A DNA stretch of 64,000 bases from Cinclus cinclus (Eukaryota > Chordata > Aves > Passeriformes > Cinclidae): contig NC_085046.1 in the NCBI RefSeq assembly GCF_963662255.1, positions 49,057,797 to 49,121,796 on the forward strand, read 5' to 3'. Numbering within the stretch: position 1 is the stretch's first letter; each line of letters starts with the position of its first letter. A program made the translations under genes and the position numbers. Shown here piece after piece: positions 52,401 to 62,546 of the stretch. Under the pieces are notes generated by a model. That model was given only the letters and a program-made list of their open reading frames with translations, was not told where the DNA came from and ran no database searches.

Positions 52401-55400
52401 GTGAACGGGGGGGGGGGGGGGGCACATGTCAGCAACATAGATCTAGAGCTCAAAATACAGCAATCTCTCATCAAAACTAGTATTATACACTCCTAAACGC
52501 TAGTAAAAAAACAGCCATCAAATGAATGGAAAGTCAAGGTTTAAATTAGAATTTAACTAAAATACATGTACTGCATTAAACTCAAATACTGTGCCTCCTC
52601 CAAAGAATCAAAAAGAAAGATCTCCTTCAAAAAAGAACAAAAATACCAAAGCTCTGGCTTTGCTCTTCAAGATAAGAACCGGAGTCCTGAACTCACAACT
52701 GGAAACCACAACTGCAACTTTCAGCTCTAAGAGAATTTGAGCAGTCAAAATAAAACCACGCACTCTCCCACCCCTGTTCTTTTTCAAGATTTTCTTTTTT
52801 AAAAACAACTGAAGGAGTTGTTAGCAAAATTAAAACAAGTAAACTTGCACCAATATTCCATGTCTCCAGAAAAAGGAAATTAAGTCCAGGCTATCTTTAA
52901 TATTGGAGGAAACAAGGAATCCCTTGAAGTTATAATTATACTCAGAGAAAAAAAAAAAAAAAAAAAAAAAACAGAAAACCACCACTAAATCAAATCTGCT
53001 ATGACAGAATTTAAGGAGAAACATCTGTACCAAGCTCACCTGCATCACCATCAGAACACTCATTCTCACAAAACAAAGAAAGCTTGGAAGCAGGCTGAGG
53101 TCTTTCCCAGCTACCCAGTGAAAAGGGGCACTGTCAATCTCAAATGCTTCTCCAAGAGAAGCATTTGCATTCAGCAGTTGAACAACAGTACACCACACCC
53201 TTTCAAGCTTTAATGGTCAATGCTCGTCTAGGAAATGTGGCTGCAACAGAGTTCATTTCTTCCATAAAAGAAAAAAAAATCTGTAGTGATTACACAGCAA
53301 AACAAGGCTTCCAGAAATTACAAAACCATGGGCAAATCCTAGATTAGCTGGCATAAGACTAATCCCTCATTTCCTAACAGTTAAATGGTCTACAATGCTC
53401 TACTAGGTATTATGGTCTATAAAAAGCCACAAGGAAGTAGAACTATGCAAGCGATAGCCATGTTCTAATAAGTTCTTCTAACCTTACTTCACCAACAAAG
53501 TTTTCAACTCCAATGAAATTAAACATTAAGACTGAGTAGTGCTCTTAAATACCAAAAGGAAAACACTGGAAGTTGTTGGAAGGCAAGGAGAATTTCAGAG
53601 GAAACACAAGGCATTTAGACACTTGTGTACCTCAGCTGGATACTTCAAACTTCTGGATATGCAGACAATTTACAATAACTGTGCCTTACAGAATAATTAA
53701 GAAAATATACTACAAAAATATTCTTACAGAGTAAGAGCAAACTTATTTTCTAGCAACTGTAATGAATTTAAATGGTCAGTCATGGACCAAACATTCATAA
53801 CTTGTCAGAAATAAGGGAAAACATACATCTGATTGTTTTATCTTCTCTAACTTACAGTTAATTCAGACCTTCATCTTATCTCACTTCCACTATAAAAGGA
53901 ACAAATATTCTCAAGCAACACAATTAAAAATGCAGGTATTTTAAGATAGGAACTTTTCATGGGCAGGATATCACTTCATCTTTACATCAGTCCAGAGTCA
54001 CATTCAACAGCTCCAGTCTACTGCAACAGCATCTGGGCCAACTATTAGTCTGCTGATCACCAATCACCAGCAGAAAGAACATATCACTGCCTATGAAATT
54101 GACTCAAAGCTGGCAGTTATGCAATTGTAAGTGGTTTCCCTTGATAATTCAGAGGGAAAACCTGAGGTGAAATTTCATACTATGGATAAATTCATTTAAT
54201 AATCTTGCTGGCTCTGAAACAGGGAGGTCCTGCTCAGCCTCTTGGTTTTCCACAACACTATTTTATTTATATTTGCACCATCTCTGATGTTCATCTTACC
54301 CTCCACTGAACTCATTTGAGTTGTTCAGAATACCATGCATACATCCTGCCTTCCAGAAAAAGTGTAAGGATCTGAATTGAAAAGTGGGCTGCCTTCTTTT
54401 GGTGCTGTAGAGCAACAAAGTGAAGTCACACAATGTGGCTGGGGCAGACAGGGATTTCAGACAGAAACTAACAACAAATATGATTGGTACCTTCAGAAAA
54501 GGAAGCTCAACTCCAGCACACAAGGGAACATAATAGTATGCTTTTCAATTTGGCTAGCAAAGTCCCTCTTTCAGTTCACAGATGCTCACAATCTTCCCTA
54601 ACTTCAAAGGCATAAACACAAGTACCTTCAAAAGCATACACATAGACAGAAATAGAACAGGGAACTACAAAGCTACTGTAAAACACAGTCAATAGAATCA
54701 GAGCTTTTACAGCCCAAAGACACAGTGATAGGTTGATAATCACCAGTAACTTATTTCACAAAACTTGCCTTCTTTTCAAGAAGGCATTTGTTTAGGTGGG
54801 TTTTGAACATGTCCAAAGATGGAGAATCCATATCCTCCCTGGACAACCTGTTCCCATGCTCTGTCACCTTCAACATAAACAATTTCTTCCTCATGTTGAG
54901 GTACAACTTCTTGTGTTTTAACTTATGGCCATTGCTCCTCATCCTGTCACTGGGCACCACTGAGAAGGGACCAGCACCATTCTCTTAAAACTCGCCTTTG
55001 AGGTATTTATCTGCACTAACACAATCCTTTCCAGTCTCCTCCAGGTTAAACAGGTACAGCTCCTCAGAAGAGAGATACTCCAGACCCCTAATCATCTTTG
55101 TGGCCCTCCTCTGGACCCTCTCCAGTAGCTCTTTCTTCTCAATACTGCAAATCATAAGTGTTTTAGAGAGACAGGACAATGGAACTATTAGTCCTAATGC
55201 AGGCTTTATGAACTTCACCAAGCAGAAGGCACAGATGAATACTTTGCTCATCTAACCTATGGTAACTCCAGCACCACAGAGACCCCATTAAACTTCCGGA
55301 CAGCAAACTGTGTTAAGCAGAAAAAAAGAAAGGGTGTGACTTTGCAAATACATTATGAAGCTGCTAAATATAGAAAACAAAAGGAAATCGTGTCAGTAAC

Positions 55401-56372
55401 AAAATACGAAACCAAATACACACACAGAACTGAAAGGAAGTTAAAAAAAAAGCTGTAATAGCAAAAGGTAACACTGAAAAGAAAGAAACACCGATCCTCT
55501 ATGGAAAACAGAATAGTCTGTCAGGGGTACAAATTAGAAAAAGCAAAACTTATATTCGAAGAAACTTCTTACTGTGAGGGAGGTGAGGGGCTGGCAGAGA
55601 GACTTGCCCAAGGAGGCTGAGGATGTCCCAACCCTGACATTATTCGAGGCCATGCTAGACAGGGCCTTGAGCAACCTGGTCTAGGGGAAGGTAAGTGTCC
55701 CTGCCCGTGGCAGAAGAGGGGGAGGGGGGCTAGGTGATGTTAAAGCTCTCTTCCAAACCTTTAACGTTCTGTGGTTTTACAATTTATACCTACATGTAAG
55801 AGCTACTAGCACGACACAAACACTGGGAAGGGGATGTCGATGGGGATAAGGCCTCCCCATCCATGCTGCCATCATGTGACACCTCCACGACACCTGAGCG
55901 GCGCGGCGAGGGCCGGGGACCCTGGGATGCAGCAGGACACCCGAGAGCCGGGGCGCCTGTAACGACAGGCCGCCGGAGCCGGCCCGGCAGCCTCGGCCGC
56001 TTCCTCCCGGCAGGAGAGACCGCCCACACCTGGGCCCGCCCGCACCTGGCTCCGACTCCGCTACGCCCAGGCCCCGGAGCTGCCGCTGGGACCTCGCGGG
56101 GAATCAAGGCTCGGAGAGACGAAGGGGGGGGAAGGAGGAAGATGGGGGGGTGGGGGGAGGCGCTACCTGAGGAGGGTTTCCAGGGCGCTCTCGTGTTTGT
56201 CGAGCGGGCGGCCGAGCGCGCTCTTGCGGAGCCTGCTGAGCTCCTCGGCGGCGCGGCAGTGCTCGGCCTGCGCCTCGGCGCCCGAGTAGCTCTGCTGAAT
56301 GAACTTGCACAGTGGCTTGGCCAGATCCACCTCCGAGGCCTTCTTCAGCTGCACCGAGATGAAGTTCGTCAT
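27536..56372 (-). CDS. PDCD6IP: ALIX, programmed cell death 6-interacting protein (18 coding exons)
   Basis: ALIX is a cytosolic ESCRT adaptor. Its Bro1 domain binds CHMP4, its V domain binds LYPxL-type late-domain motifs and ubiquitin, and its proline-rich tail binds TSG101, ALG-2, CEP55 and SH3 proteins. It acts in multivesicular-body sorting, abscission, membrane repair and virus budding. Joining the 18 exons (listed separately) gives 2625 nt, 874 residues plus stop, close to the roughly 868 of the mammalian protein. Every intron is GT-AG and all phases agree. Start: ATG at 56370-56372, giving [11 protein letters not shown]; no in-frame ATG lies upstream in the exon and position -3 is G. 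Domains: Bro1 about 1-357, V about 360-705, proline-rich 706-874. No frameshift or stop, so it appears intact. The promoter is a CpG-rich block. Confidence 0.97.
28546..28751 (-). CDS. PDCD6IP: PDCD6IP exon 17, proline-rich region
   Basis: Residues 751-819. Contains PARPPPP (SH3/endophilin-type site) and [11 protein letters not shown], the CEP55/ALG-2 binding region. Between them lies an Ala/Pro/Ser low-complexity tract of about 40 residues, which seems expanded relative to mammals. Ends with two bases of a split Gly codon. Confidence 0.95.
29112..29244 (-). CDS. PDCD6IP: PDCD6IP exon 16, start of proline-rich region
   Basis: Residues 706-750. Starts at [18 protein letters not shown] is the TSG101-binding motif. 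Continues with Pro/Thr-rich sequence to APRTMV. Donor GTAAAT. Confidence 0.95.
30529..30623 (-). CDS. PDCD6IP: PDCD6IP exon 15, end of V domain
   Basis: Residues 675-706 (last codon split). [19 protein letters not shown], the last long helix of the V domain. Acceptor CTAG, donor GTAAGA. Confidence 0.95.
31499..31633 (-). CDS. PDCD6IP: PDCD6IP exon 14, V domain
   Basis: Residues 630-674, complete codons at both ends. [20 protein letters not shown] to [10 protein letters not shown]. This arm holds the hydrophobic pocket that binds viral LYPxL late domains in mammals. Confidence 0.95.
32930..33178 (-). CDS. PDCD6IP: PDCD6IP exon 13, V domain
   Basis: Residues 547-629, phase 0 at both ends. Runs [20 protein letters not shown] to ELLKNIQ; long coiled-coil helices of the V domain. 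Confidence 0.95.
33950..34119 (-). CDS. PDCD6IP: PDCD6IP exon 12, V domain
   Basis: Residues 490-546. [19 protein letters not shown] to PAKTLQGNE. Acceptor CCCAG, donor GTAAAG. Confidence 0.95.
34640..34900 (-). repeat. Possible LTR fragment in PDCD6IP intron 11
   Basis: On the - strand it reads GCAATAAAGTGGTTCTTC and then Gly/Cys-poor pyrimidine-rich sequence, like the polyadenylation region of an avian LTR. I could not define TG...CA ends or a duplication, so this is only a suggestion. Confidence 0.25.
35210..35321 (-). CDS. PDCD6IP: PDCD6IP exon 11, V domain
   Basis: Residues 453-490 (last codon split). [16 protein letters not shown] to NELYKPLRA, almost identical to mammalian ALIX. Confidence 0.95.
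35717..35894 (-). CDS. PDCD6IP: PDCD6IP exon 10, V domain
   Basis: Residues 393-452. Begins with [17 protein letters not shown] and ends NKEILDE at donor GTAAGA. Confidence 0.95.
36552..36675 (-). CDS. PDCD6IP: PDCD6IP exon 9, Bro1 to V domain junction
   Basis: Residues 352-393. [19 protein letters not shown] to REATNLANG. It covers the end of Bro1 and the first V-domain helix. Confidence 0.95.
37420..37642 (-). CDS. PDCD6IP: PDCD6IP exon 8, Bro1 domain
   Basis: Residues 278-352. [16 protein letters not shown] to VPLSQKFT. It includes FIYHDRVP, a conserved late-Bro1 segment with the Tyr region that is Src-phosphorylated in mammals. Confidence 0.95.
38461..38577 (-). CDS. PDCD6IP: PDCD6IP exon 7, Bro1 domain
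   Basis: Residues 239-277, phase 0 both ends. [20 protein letters not shown] to EEIGRLQ. Confidence 0.95.
40288..40388 (-). CDS. PDCD6IP: PDCD6IP exon 6, Bro1 domain, CHMP4-binding patch
   Basis: Residues 205-238. [19 protein letters not shown] to YKDTLPK. The IIAKLA stretch holds the hydrophobic patch that contacts CHMP4 in the mammalian protein. Confidence 0.95.
43551..43704 (-). CDS. PDCD6IP: PDCD6IP exon 5, Bro1 domain
   Basis: Residues 154-205. [20 protein letters not shown] to [10 protein letters not shown]. Acceptor TTAG, donor GTATAT. Confidence 0.95.
44290..44417 (-). CDS. PDCD6IP: PDCD6IP exon 4, Bro1 domain
   Basis: Residues 111-153. [20 protein letters not shown] to KVAAKHYQ. 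The ORF runs past both splice sites, so intron translation must be trimmed. Confidence 0.95.
46448..46489. repeat. Homopolymer of 42 A in intron 3
   Basis: Preceded by a short (CAA)n run from 46432. No retrocopy body or duplication was recognised next to it. The exact length is likely uncertain in any assembly. Confidence 0.9.
46701..47360 (+). mobile_element. Solo LTR of a second ERV family, inside PDCD6IP intron 3
   Basis: Starts TGTCTTGGGGTGACTTC and ends CCTAAACCAGGACA, 660 bases, in the antisense direction to PDCD6IP. It contains AATAAA near 47223, consistent with an LTR polyadenylation signal. Flanks read GCTGC (46696-46700) and GTTGT (47361-47365), a possible 5-bp duplication with two transitions. 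Its body does not match the 703-base LTR family at 5742, although the last bases are alike. Overlapping ORFs on both strands (46689-47151) fall inside the LTR and are not credible genes. Confidence 0.8.
48263..48332 (-). CDS. PDCD6IP: PDCD6IP exon 3, Bro1 domain
   Basis: Residues 88-110. [19 protein letters not shown] then SAKL. Only 70 bases; placed by similarity and splice phase (donor GTATGT, acceptor CCAG). Confidence 0.93.
50106..50160 (-). CDS. PDCD6IP: PDCD6IP exon 2, Bro1 domain
   Basis: Residues 69-87. [18 protein letters not shown] after the split Arg codon. Only 55 bases; acceptor TAG preceded by a T-run, donor GTAAGA. Confidence 0.93.
52407..52422. repeat. Run of 16 G in PDCD6IP intron 1
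   Basis: An uninterrupted G run, possibly able to form a quadruplex and prone to sequencing error. Confidence 0.9.
52948..52971. repeat. Run of 24 A in PDCD6IP intron 1
   Basis: Simple homopolymer; no associated retrocopy recognised. Confidence 0.85.
54770..55145 (-). mobile_element. CR1 LINE 3' fragment, minus strand
   Basis: The - strand encodes the C-terminal end of CR1 ORF2: [19 protein letters not shown], followed by degraded sequence and the MFKTHLN-type tail. The element is 5'-truncated, as is usual for CR1. It sits in intron 1 of PDCD6IP, in the same orientation as the gene. Confidence 0.85.
55560..55785 (+). mobile_element. CR1 LINE 3' end, plus strand
   Basis: Typical CR1 3' phrases: AACTTCTTACTGTGAGGGAGG, then 'gaggctgaggatgtccc' and 'ctcttccaaacc'. 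In intron 1, just downstream of the first exon and antisense to PDCD6IP. Confidence 0.8.
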
Positions 56373-56640
56373 GGCCGCCACCGGGCGGGCAAAGCCGCCG
56401 CCACCACCGCTGCCGCTCTTCGCTGCCGCCTTAGGCTCCCCTTCCCCGTCCGCCGCCGCGCTTCCGGGAGCGCCGCGCACGCACCGCGCCCTGCTCCGCC
56501 TCCCGCGCCGCACTCCCGGCGTCACTCCCGGGAGCGAGGGGCTGTGGGAGCGGCTCGTGAGGGGAGTGGCTTCTAAGGGGAGCGCCCAGCCGTGACGTTC
56601 ACTAGGCGGAGAGTCGGTCGTGACTCACGAGAGGCGAGTT
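55880..56640 (-). promoter_or_regulatory. CpG-rich promoter block of PDCD6IP
   Basis: GC-rich, CpG-dense sequence covering exon 1, its flanks and the start of intron 1, in strong contrast to the AT-rich surroundings. No TATA box is evident. This fits a housekeeping promoter. The + strand ORF across it (55863-56576) is a product of the composition. Confidence 0.75.
56167..56372 (-). CDS. PDCD6IP: PDCD6IP exon 1, start of Bro1 domain
   Basis: Residues 1-68 plus two bases of codon 69. [20 protein letters not shown] to ESALETLL. The conserved N-terminus fixes the start at ATG 56370-56372. The loop after QQSYS is one residue shorter than in mammals. Donor GTAGCG. A 5' UTR lies above 56372. Confidence 0.95.
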
Positions 56641-56935
56641 CACCGATCGTCAAAGCTTTACGCTGTTTACACGTATTAACAAACGAAGGCATCCGCGTTT
56701 ACTGGCTCTAATAACTATCTTTATAATTAGTGCTCAAATTCCTATTTTCTAGTTATATCTGTCTCTTGTGCTGCTAATTAATCTGCAGGCGCAGTTCTCT
56801 CCATTTGAGTCTGGGTACTGCTGGGTTCTGCCAGGTTCTGCCGTCCTCACTCTTGGTGGCTCTTGTCCAGACAGACCGTTTTGCGATTATCTTCTCTTAT
56901 TCTCCAAACAAAAAGGTTAGCCAAGTGTGCAAACA

Positions 56936-57220
56936 GATAGAATGCCAGGATCGTTAGTGTTGGAAGGGAAATCCTCTAGTCCAACAGGCCTGCCAAGGCA
57001 GGGTCACCTTGAGTAGGTGACACAGGAACGTGTCCAGGTGGGTTTGAAGTGTCTCTAGAGGGGAGACTCTATGAGTGCCCTGGGCAGCCTGTTCCAGTGC
57101 TCTGCCACCCTGAATTGTAAAGTTCTTCCTTCTGCTGTGATGTGAAATTTCTTGTGTTGTAGTTTATAGCAATTGCTCCTCACCCTGTTGCTGGATACCA
57201 TCAGTAAGAGTTTGGCACCA
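56936..57220 (-). mobile_element. CR1 LINE 3' fragment, minus strand
   Basis: Reverse complement of the CR1 3' region: 'gttggaagggaaatcctctagtccaac', 'cctgggcagcctgttccagtgctctgccacc' and 'attgctcctcaccctgttgc' are hallmark phrases. It lies about 560 bases upstream of the PDCD6IP start codon. Confidence 0.85.
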
Positions 57221-60200
57221 TATAGTGCTCACAATGCAATTACTTAATCATACCTGTCTAGCTACTGATTAACAATTTCAGAAAAGGTACAAAATTTAAT
57301 TCAATCCCCTATTCAAATCTCGAGGGGCTCAAATCTTGATGGGTTTGGTATTATCCCCCTCTATGACTATGAGATTCAGGGTTCAGTATCAGAGTGGTCC
57401 CCAGATAAACCCTGTCTGTCAGAGGTCAGCACATTGAGTGGGTCCCCAGGAGGGCAGTGACCTTGAGTACTCGAGATGTGACTGCAGAGCTTGGCTGTGG
57501 CAAGGGAAAACCTCACTGACTGGGAACACAAGCTGTGATGTGGCAGTGAGAGCGGTGGCCTTGAGAAAGGTAGTGCACCAGTCAGGCATATAATGCCTCT
57601 CAGGGTCCTGTTCTCAACCCACCCTAAGGGTTGCTGCACTAAATTAAAATGAAACGTGTCTTCTCTGTAGCAAAAGTTGAAATGTCTCTATTGGCAGCAA
57701 AATGAATGGATTCTCATGTTGTGTAATCATGGATCAGTTGTTCGTATCATGCCTGCTTTGTGCTGACTCACCCCAGCATGGCTCAGAGAAGTGAAACAGG
57801 CACTCAGCCTGCCTGGCTGACTGGTCTGGGGACCAAATGCAGATATTCAGCTCTTGTGCTCATCTCCCCCTTTCTCCTGCCCCTTATTCCAGACAGCTAA
57901 ATCTCCAAGCCTGATATTTTCATAAGCTGCCACATGATGACACCATAAAAGGAATGGTAAAAGTGCTTTTAAAATTACATATTTGTTCTCATGTTGTAGC
58001 AGACCATGAGTTTTTCTGTGAAACAGGAGATCACTCCATACTGAAAGCATTCTATACTAAGCAGAGGTGTCTAAAGTGGTGTGGCATAAAAGGAAAAGGG
58101 TAGAACATGGAAAATCAGTCTTAACCACTCCTGTCGCCAGTGGGATGGGCAGCTTGTCCAGTATTAAATGGTCCTGTATGCAATCCAAAGATGCTGTGGC
58201 AATGGTAGCCAGGCCTTCTCAGGCACAGGCATAGGAAAGGGGGTGATGGAGTTGTCCTCATTATGCTGCATCCAGTCACCTTCAGTGGGGCCCAAGTGGG
58301 TATCCTTTGGAGCTCTGCCAGAATGCTTCTGCTACAAACTTTGCTGTAGTCCCAAAATACGACTATATGTTATATAGTCTACAGTTATACAACTATAAGT
58401 TAACAGTTCCTGAATGTGTGCCTGCACCCCTGCACCAAGTAAACCCCCAGTCAAAACCAAGTTGTAATTGATTTAATTTTACATGAGAAGGGTATTTTTG
58501 TCCTACAATGAATACAAAAGGTAGGCAGTCATTCCATACTCATATCTGGTGCATGAGCTCCTCAGTGCTTGTTTTCCCTCAAGGCTTTATTGCCTACATA
58601 CACTTGCAAGTATTTCGGTCTCTTAGCTTGAGTGGAGCTTGGCCTGGGCACACTTTCCTGTTCAGGGAAAACCTCCTCCCTCATCAACTCGCATTCTGAT
58701 CAATATTAAGATATACTCTTAAGTCTGAGCAGTTTCCAATATCAAGACCTGGAGCGTGGTTAGCCTACACATGTGGCTGCCTATATGGAAGATGCAAGCC
58801 CTCAATACCTTCCAGCGTAACACTTACAAACACAGAAAGGGTGTGAACAGGGAAGGGCAAAAACTGCAGCTATGAGATCATAGTTCTACTTTAGAGCACC
58901 AGTGACCTTTAAATGGCTGTTGCTTCATGAAGGCAATGACTGATACTTTGCATTCCTGAAAGTCCATCAACACAGCAGAGAAATTTTTCACTTTGTCTTA
59001 GAACAAGTTTCCAGAACTTCAAACAAGTGATTTGCTTGTTTCCCACAGATCTCTTAATAAATCAGTACTCCTGAAGGCTTTATTCTGATTATTACAATTA
59101 CAGTGTTACAAGTAGTAATGGCTTGTCTCCTTGTTATCCATTTCTAGTTAAGTATTATTTCCCAATTTAAAGATGAGGAAGCCACAGTCAGTAGTTATCA
59201 CTACAGGGGGCATAATCTACATACTCTGACTCAGAGTCCCATGCTTAAAAGAACAAACCATACTTCCTTCTTCAACAGATTTATGATAGTATCTAAGGGA
59301 ACCACTTTAAGACAGGTTCCCTTAAAATGTTTAAAGTCATGCAGCATAAACACATTATAGCCACATTTAAGCCTTACCATGGTCACTGAGGCATTTGATT
59401 TTAGTGTGGATATTAGATGTCCCCAGCTTTCCTCTTTTTCCTAAATAACTCTTTTTTTTTCTGTAGAGTTTAATCATGCTGTTTTATTCATAGCGTAATA
59501 ATTGCCCTGTAGCAATTGCACTAATTGGCAGAGATGCTATAGCAAACAAATCAAAAATCAGAAAAAGAAGTGATAAGACAGCTAGTTGTTCATTTCATTA
59601 AATCTGATGGTGCTCTTTCCTGAAGTTTTATTTTATCACTCAGTTCCAATCCAATTTTGATACTCCTAACATAATTTTTTTGTAAGATAGGGTAAGGACT
59701 AAGAATTTTATCACCATTATCTTTTGACCATGAGTTTCAGGAGTGGTTATCATCACTTACCAAAATAAGGGAATGCAGAAAAAGGGTATCTGTCTGATTT
59801 GATCTGAATAACCCATATAGTTCTACTATCCATTTGGAAGAAATTGTAAAATTCTTACAACTTATGAATGAATTTTATCCTAGCATCCCATAATCAAAAG
59901 CACAAGGAAAAATTCCTACCATTTCCTTCAAATTTGACACTCCTTTACTTTTTGTTTCAAAATTCAGAGGCATTATTAATCCTAATTCCCTCAATTTTAA
60001 TTTGTACTCATGAAAGTTTAATATTTCTGTTACATAAGGACAGACCTGCATCAGGAGATACATTGGTAGCTAGCTCAGCTGAGCAGAGGCCATGCTTATC
60101 TTTGTGCTTGTAGAGCTGCAATAACAAGAATGCTTAGTATGTCATCCTATCCCTGTTCCAATGCTAAATAACAAAAACACATCTTCATAAGTACATCTTC

Positions 60201-60540
60201 AGTCTACATTTCAGATGTGATACAGGTCCGGATGGAGAGAGGCTGGAGAAGTGGGAAAACGTGTAAATCAATACTCTTAGTACACTTAGAATATAGTGGC
60301 AAATACAACCAAGTTGCCTTTCAGCCAGAAGCTAAAGATAGTGACTATGTCTGATTTTTGCTTGAGGAGAGGGTGCTGGGTGGATGGTCTAGAATGAAAA
60401 GAGCATCACATGCTTAGTGCCTCAGAAAAGAATGTTGTAGATGTTTGTAGAAAGATATTATGCCAGACCTGAAAACTGTTGGCCTAGGTAAATAATTTTA
60501 CCTGCTGCGTTGCTCAACATGAGCTGGCAATGTGCACTTG
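57221..60540. other. Intergenic, no gene seen
   Basis: AT-rich DNA upstream of PDCD6IP. Short ORFs only. In mammals the next gene on this side is CLASP2, transcribed away from PDCD6IP. No CLASP2-like exon was recognised here. Confidence 0.5.
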
Positions 60541-60544
60541 CAGC

Positions 60545-61165
60545 ACAAAAACCAAACCTCATCTCAGGCTGCATCAAAACCAGCCTTAAGGCCAACAGGA
60601 CAAGGGAGGGAATTCTGCCCCTCTACTCTTCTCTGGTGAGACCCCACTTGGAGTGCTGCATCTAGCTCTGGGGCTCCCAAAATAAGGAAATCATGGACCT
60701 GTTGGAGCAAGTCCAGAGGAGGCCACAAAGATGATGAGAGGGCTGGAGCACCTCTCCTATGAAGACAGGCTGAGAGAGTTGGTTTATTCATCCTAGCGAA
60801 GAAAAGACTTAATGGAGACCTTAGAGCACTTTCATTACCTAAAGGGGGCTGCAAGAGAGATGGAGAAGCACAAAGGCATACAGCAACAGTACAAGGGGCA
60901 ATGGCTTTAAACTGATAGAGAGTAGGTTTAGATTAAATATTAGGAAAAATTCTTTACTCCATGGGTGGTGAGACACTAGAACAGGTTGCCCAAAGAAGCT
61001 GTGGATGCCTCATCTCTGGCAGTGTTAAAGGTCAGGTTCAACAGAACTTTGAACAGCCTGGTCCAATGAAACGTGTCCTGGCCCATGACAGCGGGCTAGA
61101 ACTAGATCAGTTTTAAGGTTCCTTCCAACCCAAACTGTTCTATGATTCCATGATAATTTAGATGA
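60545..61165 (+). mobile_element. CR1 LINE 3' fragment, plus strand
   Basis: Clear CR1 phrases in order: 'ccccacttggagtgctgcatc', 'gtccagaggaggccacaaagatgat', 'tatgaagacaggctgagag', 'ggttgcccaaagaagctgtggatgcc', ending 'ttctatgattccatgat', the CR1 3' terminal repeat. About 600 bases, 5'-truncated. Confidence 0.9.
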
Positions 61166-61227
61166 ACTAGAGCCAAGCAAACAGGGAATTCAACCAACAT
61201 TAGTGCAATATTTTCCATAAATGCTTA

Positions 61228-61750
61228 TGTATTGGTTTGAAAAGCAAAACCAGTGGCATTTCAACTTAGTAATAAAATTTTTAATAGGGAAAAGAAAAAG
61301 GAAAAATAAAATACATGCAATAATAAAAAACAAAACTATTGACAGAATACAACCTGATAGCTTGTTAGTCAGGGTGTTGGTGCAGTCCAATTAAGTGGTG
61401 GTTATAGTCTTTTTGGATTATAGATGTGGTTTAGTTGAAGCAGTGGTATTGTAGAAGGTGCAGGTTTTTTTCGAAGGGTCTAGCAATGATGTGGGAAAAA
61501 AGCCTGGTTCTTTCTTTGGAATTCAGTGGAAAAAGGTTGTTTTGGTGTTTTAAACTTTAGTTTTTATTTAGGTAGGAAAGGCTTGGCTTTTCCTTTTGGT
61601 TGGAGCATTTTTTAATGGGATGATGTAATTTTATTAGTTATACAGTAGGACTTAATGGCCCATTAATAGAAGATACTTTTTACAGAGATAAGGATGATTA
61701 CTTTTTTTAGATGTTAATAGAATATATATCTTTTATTGTAAACTAGGACA
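61228..61750 (-). repeat. 3' LTR of the edited minus-strand ERV
   Basis: Reads TGTCCTAGTTTAC...CAAACCAATACA on the - strand, 523 bases, TG...CA ends. It adjoins post-integrase sequence on its upstream side. Its U3 does not resemble the 703-base LTRs, though its last bases do, so the element belongs to a related subfamily. The sense strand is A-rich. Confidence 0.65.
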
Positions 61751-62546
61751 TAATTTACTTTTTATTCTATTACCATCTACATTATACTCAAACTAATACA
61801 TTTTTACAGATATATATAAAATACAGAATGAAACTTTACACATAGTTTTTTTTAAATAAGGTTTTTTTGCGGTACATAATGGGTTTTTCTATTTTTTTGT
61901 ATTATTTATTAAGTGTAACCAGGTTCTTGAGCAAAAACAATCGTACGGATTGCTTTGCCTTTGCCTGCGGTGGGATTAATTTAAACAGTCTTTCTTAAAA
62001 TATCTTTTATGTGTACCATAGGGACTTTGTTTTTATTTACTGTATACAGGGGTTTAGATTGGGCAGGACTGGCCTGACTGATGGATTTTTGGATGTTGAC
62101 TATTTAGGTGGCTTTTGTCAAGTTTGTTTTTTTCTTTTTTGAAGGTTTTTTCACCAAGCGACTTCAGGGTAGTTTTAAGGAGTTTATTGCACTGTTTAAC
62201 TTTTTTAGCAGTTGGTGCGTGGTAAGGGATATGATCTATTTATTCAATATCATGTTTTTTGGCTTAGGTGTTGATAAGGCCGTTCTTGAAATGGGTTTCG
62301 TTGTTTGACTTAATTTTTTTAGGGGTACCATGCTTTTAAAGGACATGTTTTTCTAGGCCTAAGATGGTGGTTTGGGCAGTAGCATGAGGCACAGGGTAGA
62401 TTAATTATTTTGTGGTTGCTTTTACCATAGTTAGTACGTAGCGCTTGCCTTGGCAGGTTTGGGGAAGGGCGATGTAGTTAATTTGCTAGGCTTTCTTTTA
62501 CTTGTACTTTGACTATTGTTTACCATATCACAGAGGTTTTACTTGC
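61751..62546 (-). pseudogene. pol: Integrase region of an ERV, heavily G-to-A altered
   Basis: The reverse complement aligns by eye with provirus positions about 4925-5700. For example provirus 'acctggtaggtgatgcaaa' corresponds to 'acttaataaataatacaaa' here. G is replaced by A at most diagnostic sites while C is mainly kept. The second catalytic Asp codon reads AAC (Asn) and the catalytic Glu region reads as Lys. Trp codons have become stops. It cannot encode integrase. The left part (61751-61860) is the non-coding stretch between integrase and LTR. Confidence 0.85.

Noticed and set aside
54985..55251. Minus-strand ORF with an RT-like C-terminus, possible gene
   Set aside because: It matches the CR1 ORF2 end and is a truncated LINE fragment.
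55863..56576. 237-codon + strand ORF across the PDCD6IP first exon
   Set aside because: It is antisense to a clearly conserved coding exon in GC-rich DNA, where stops are rare. It is Arg/Ala/Pro-rich with no domain.
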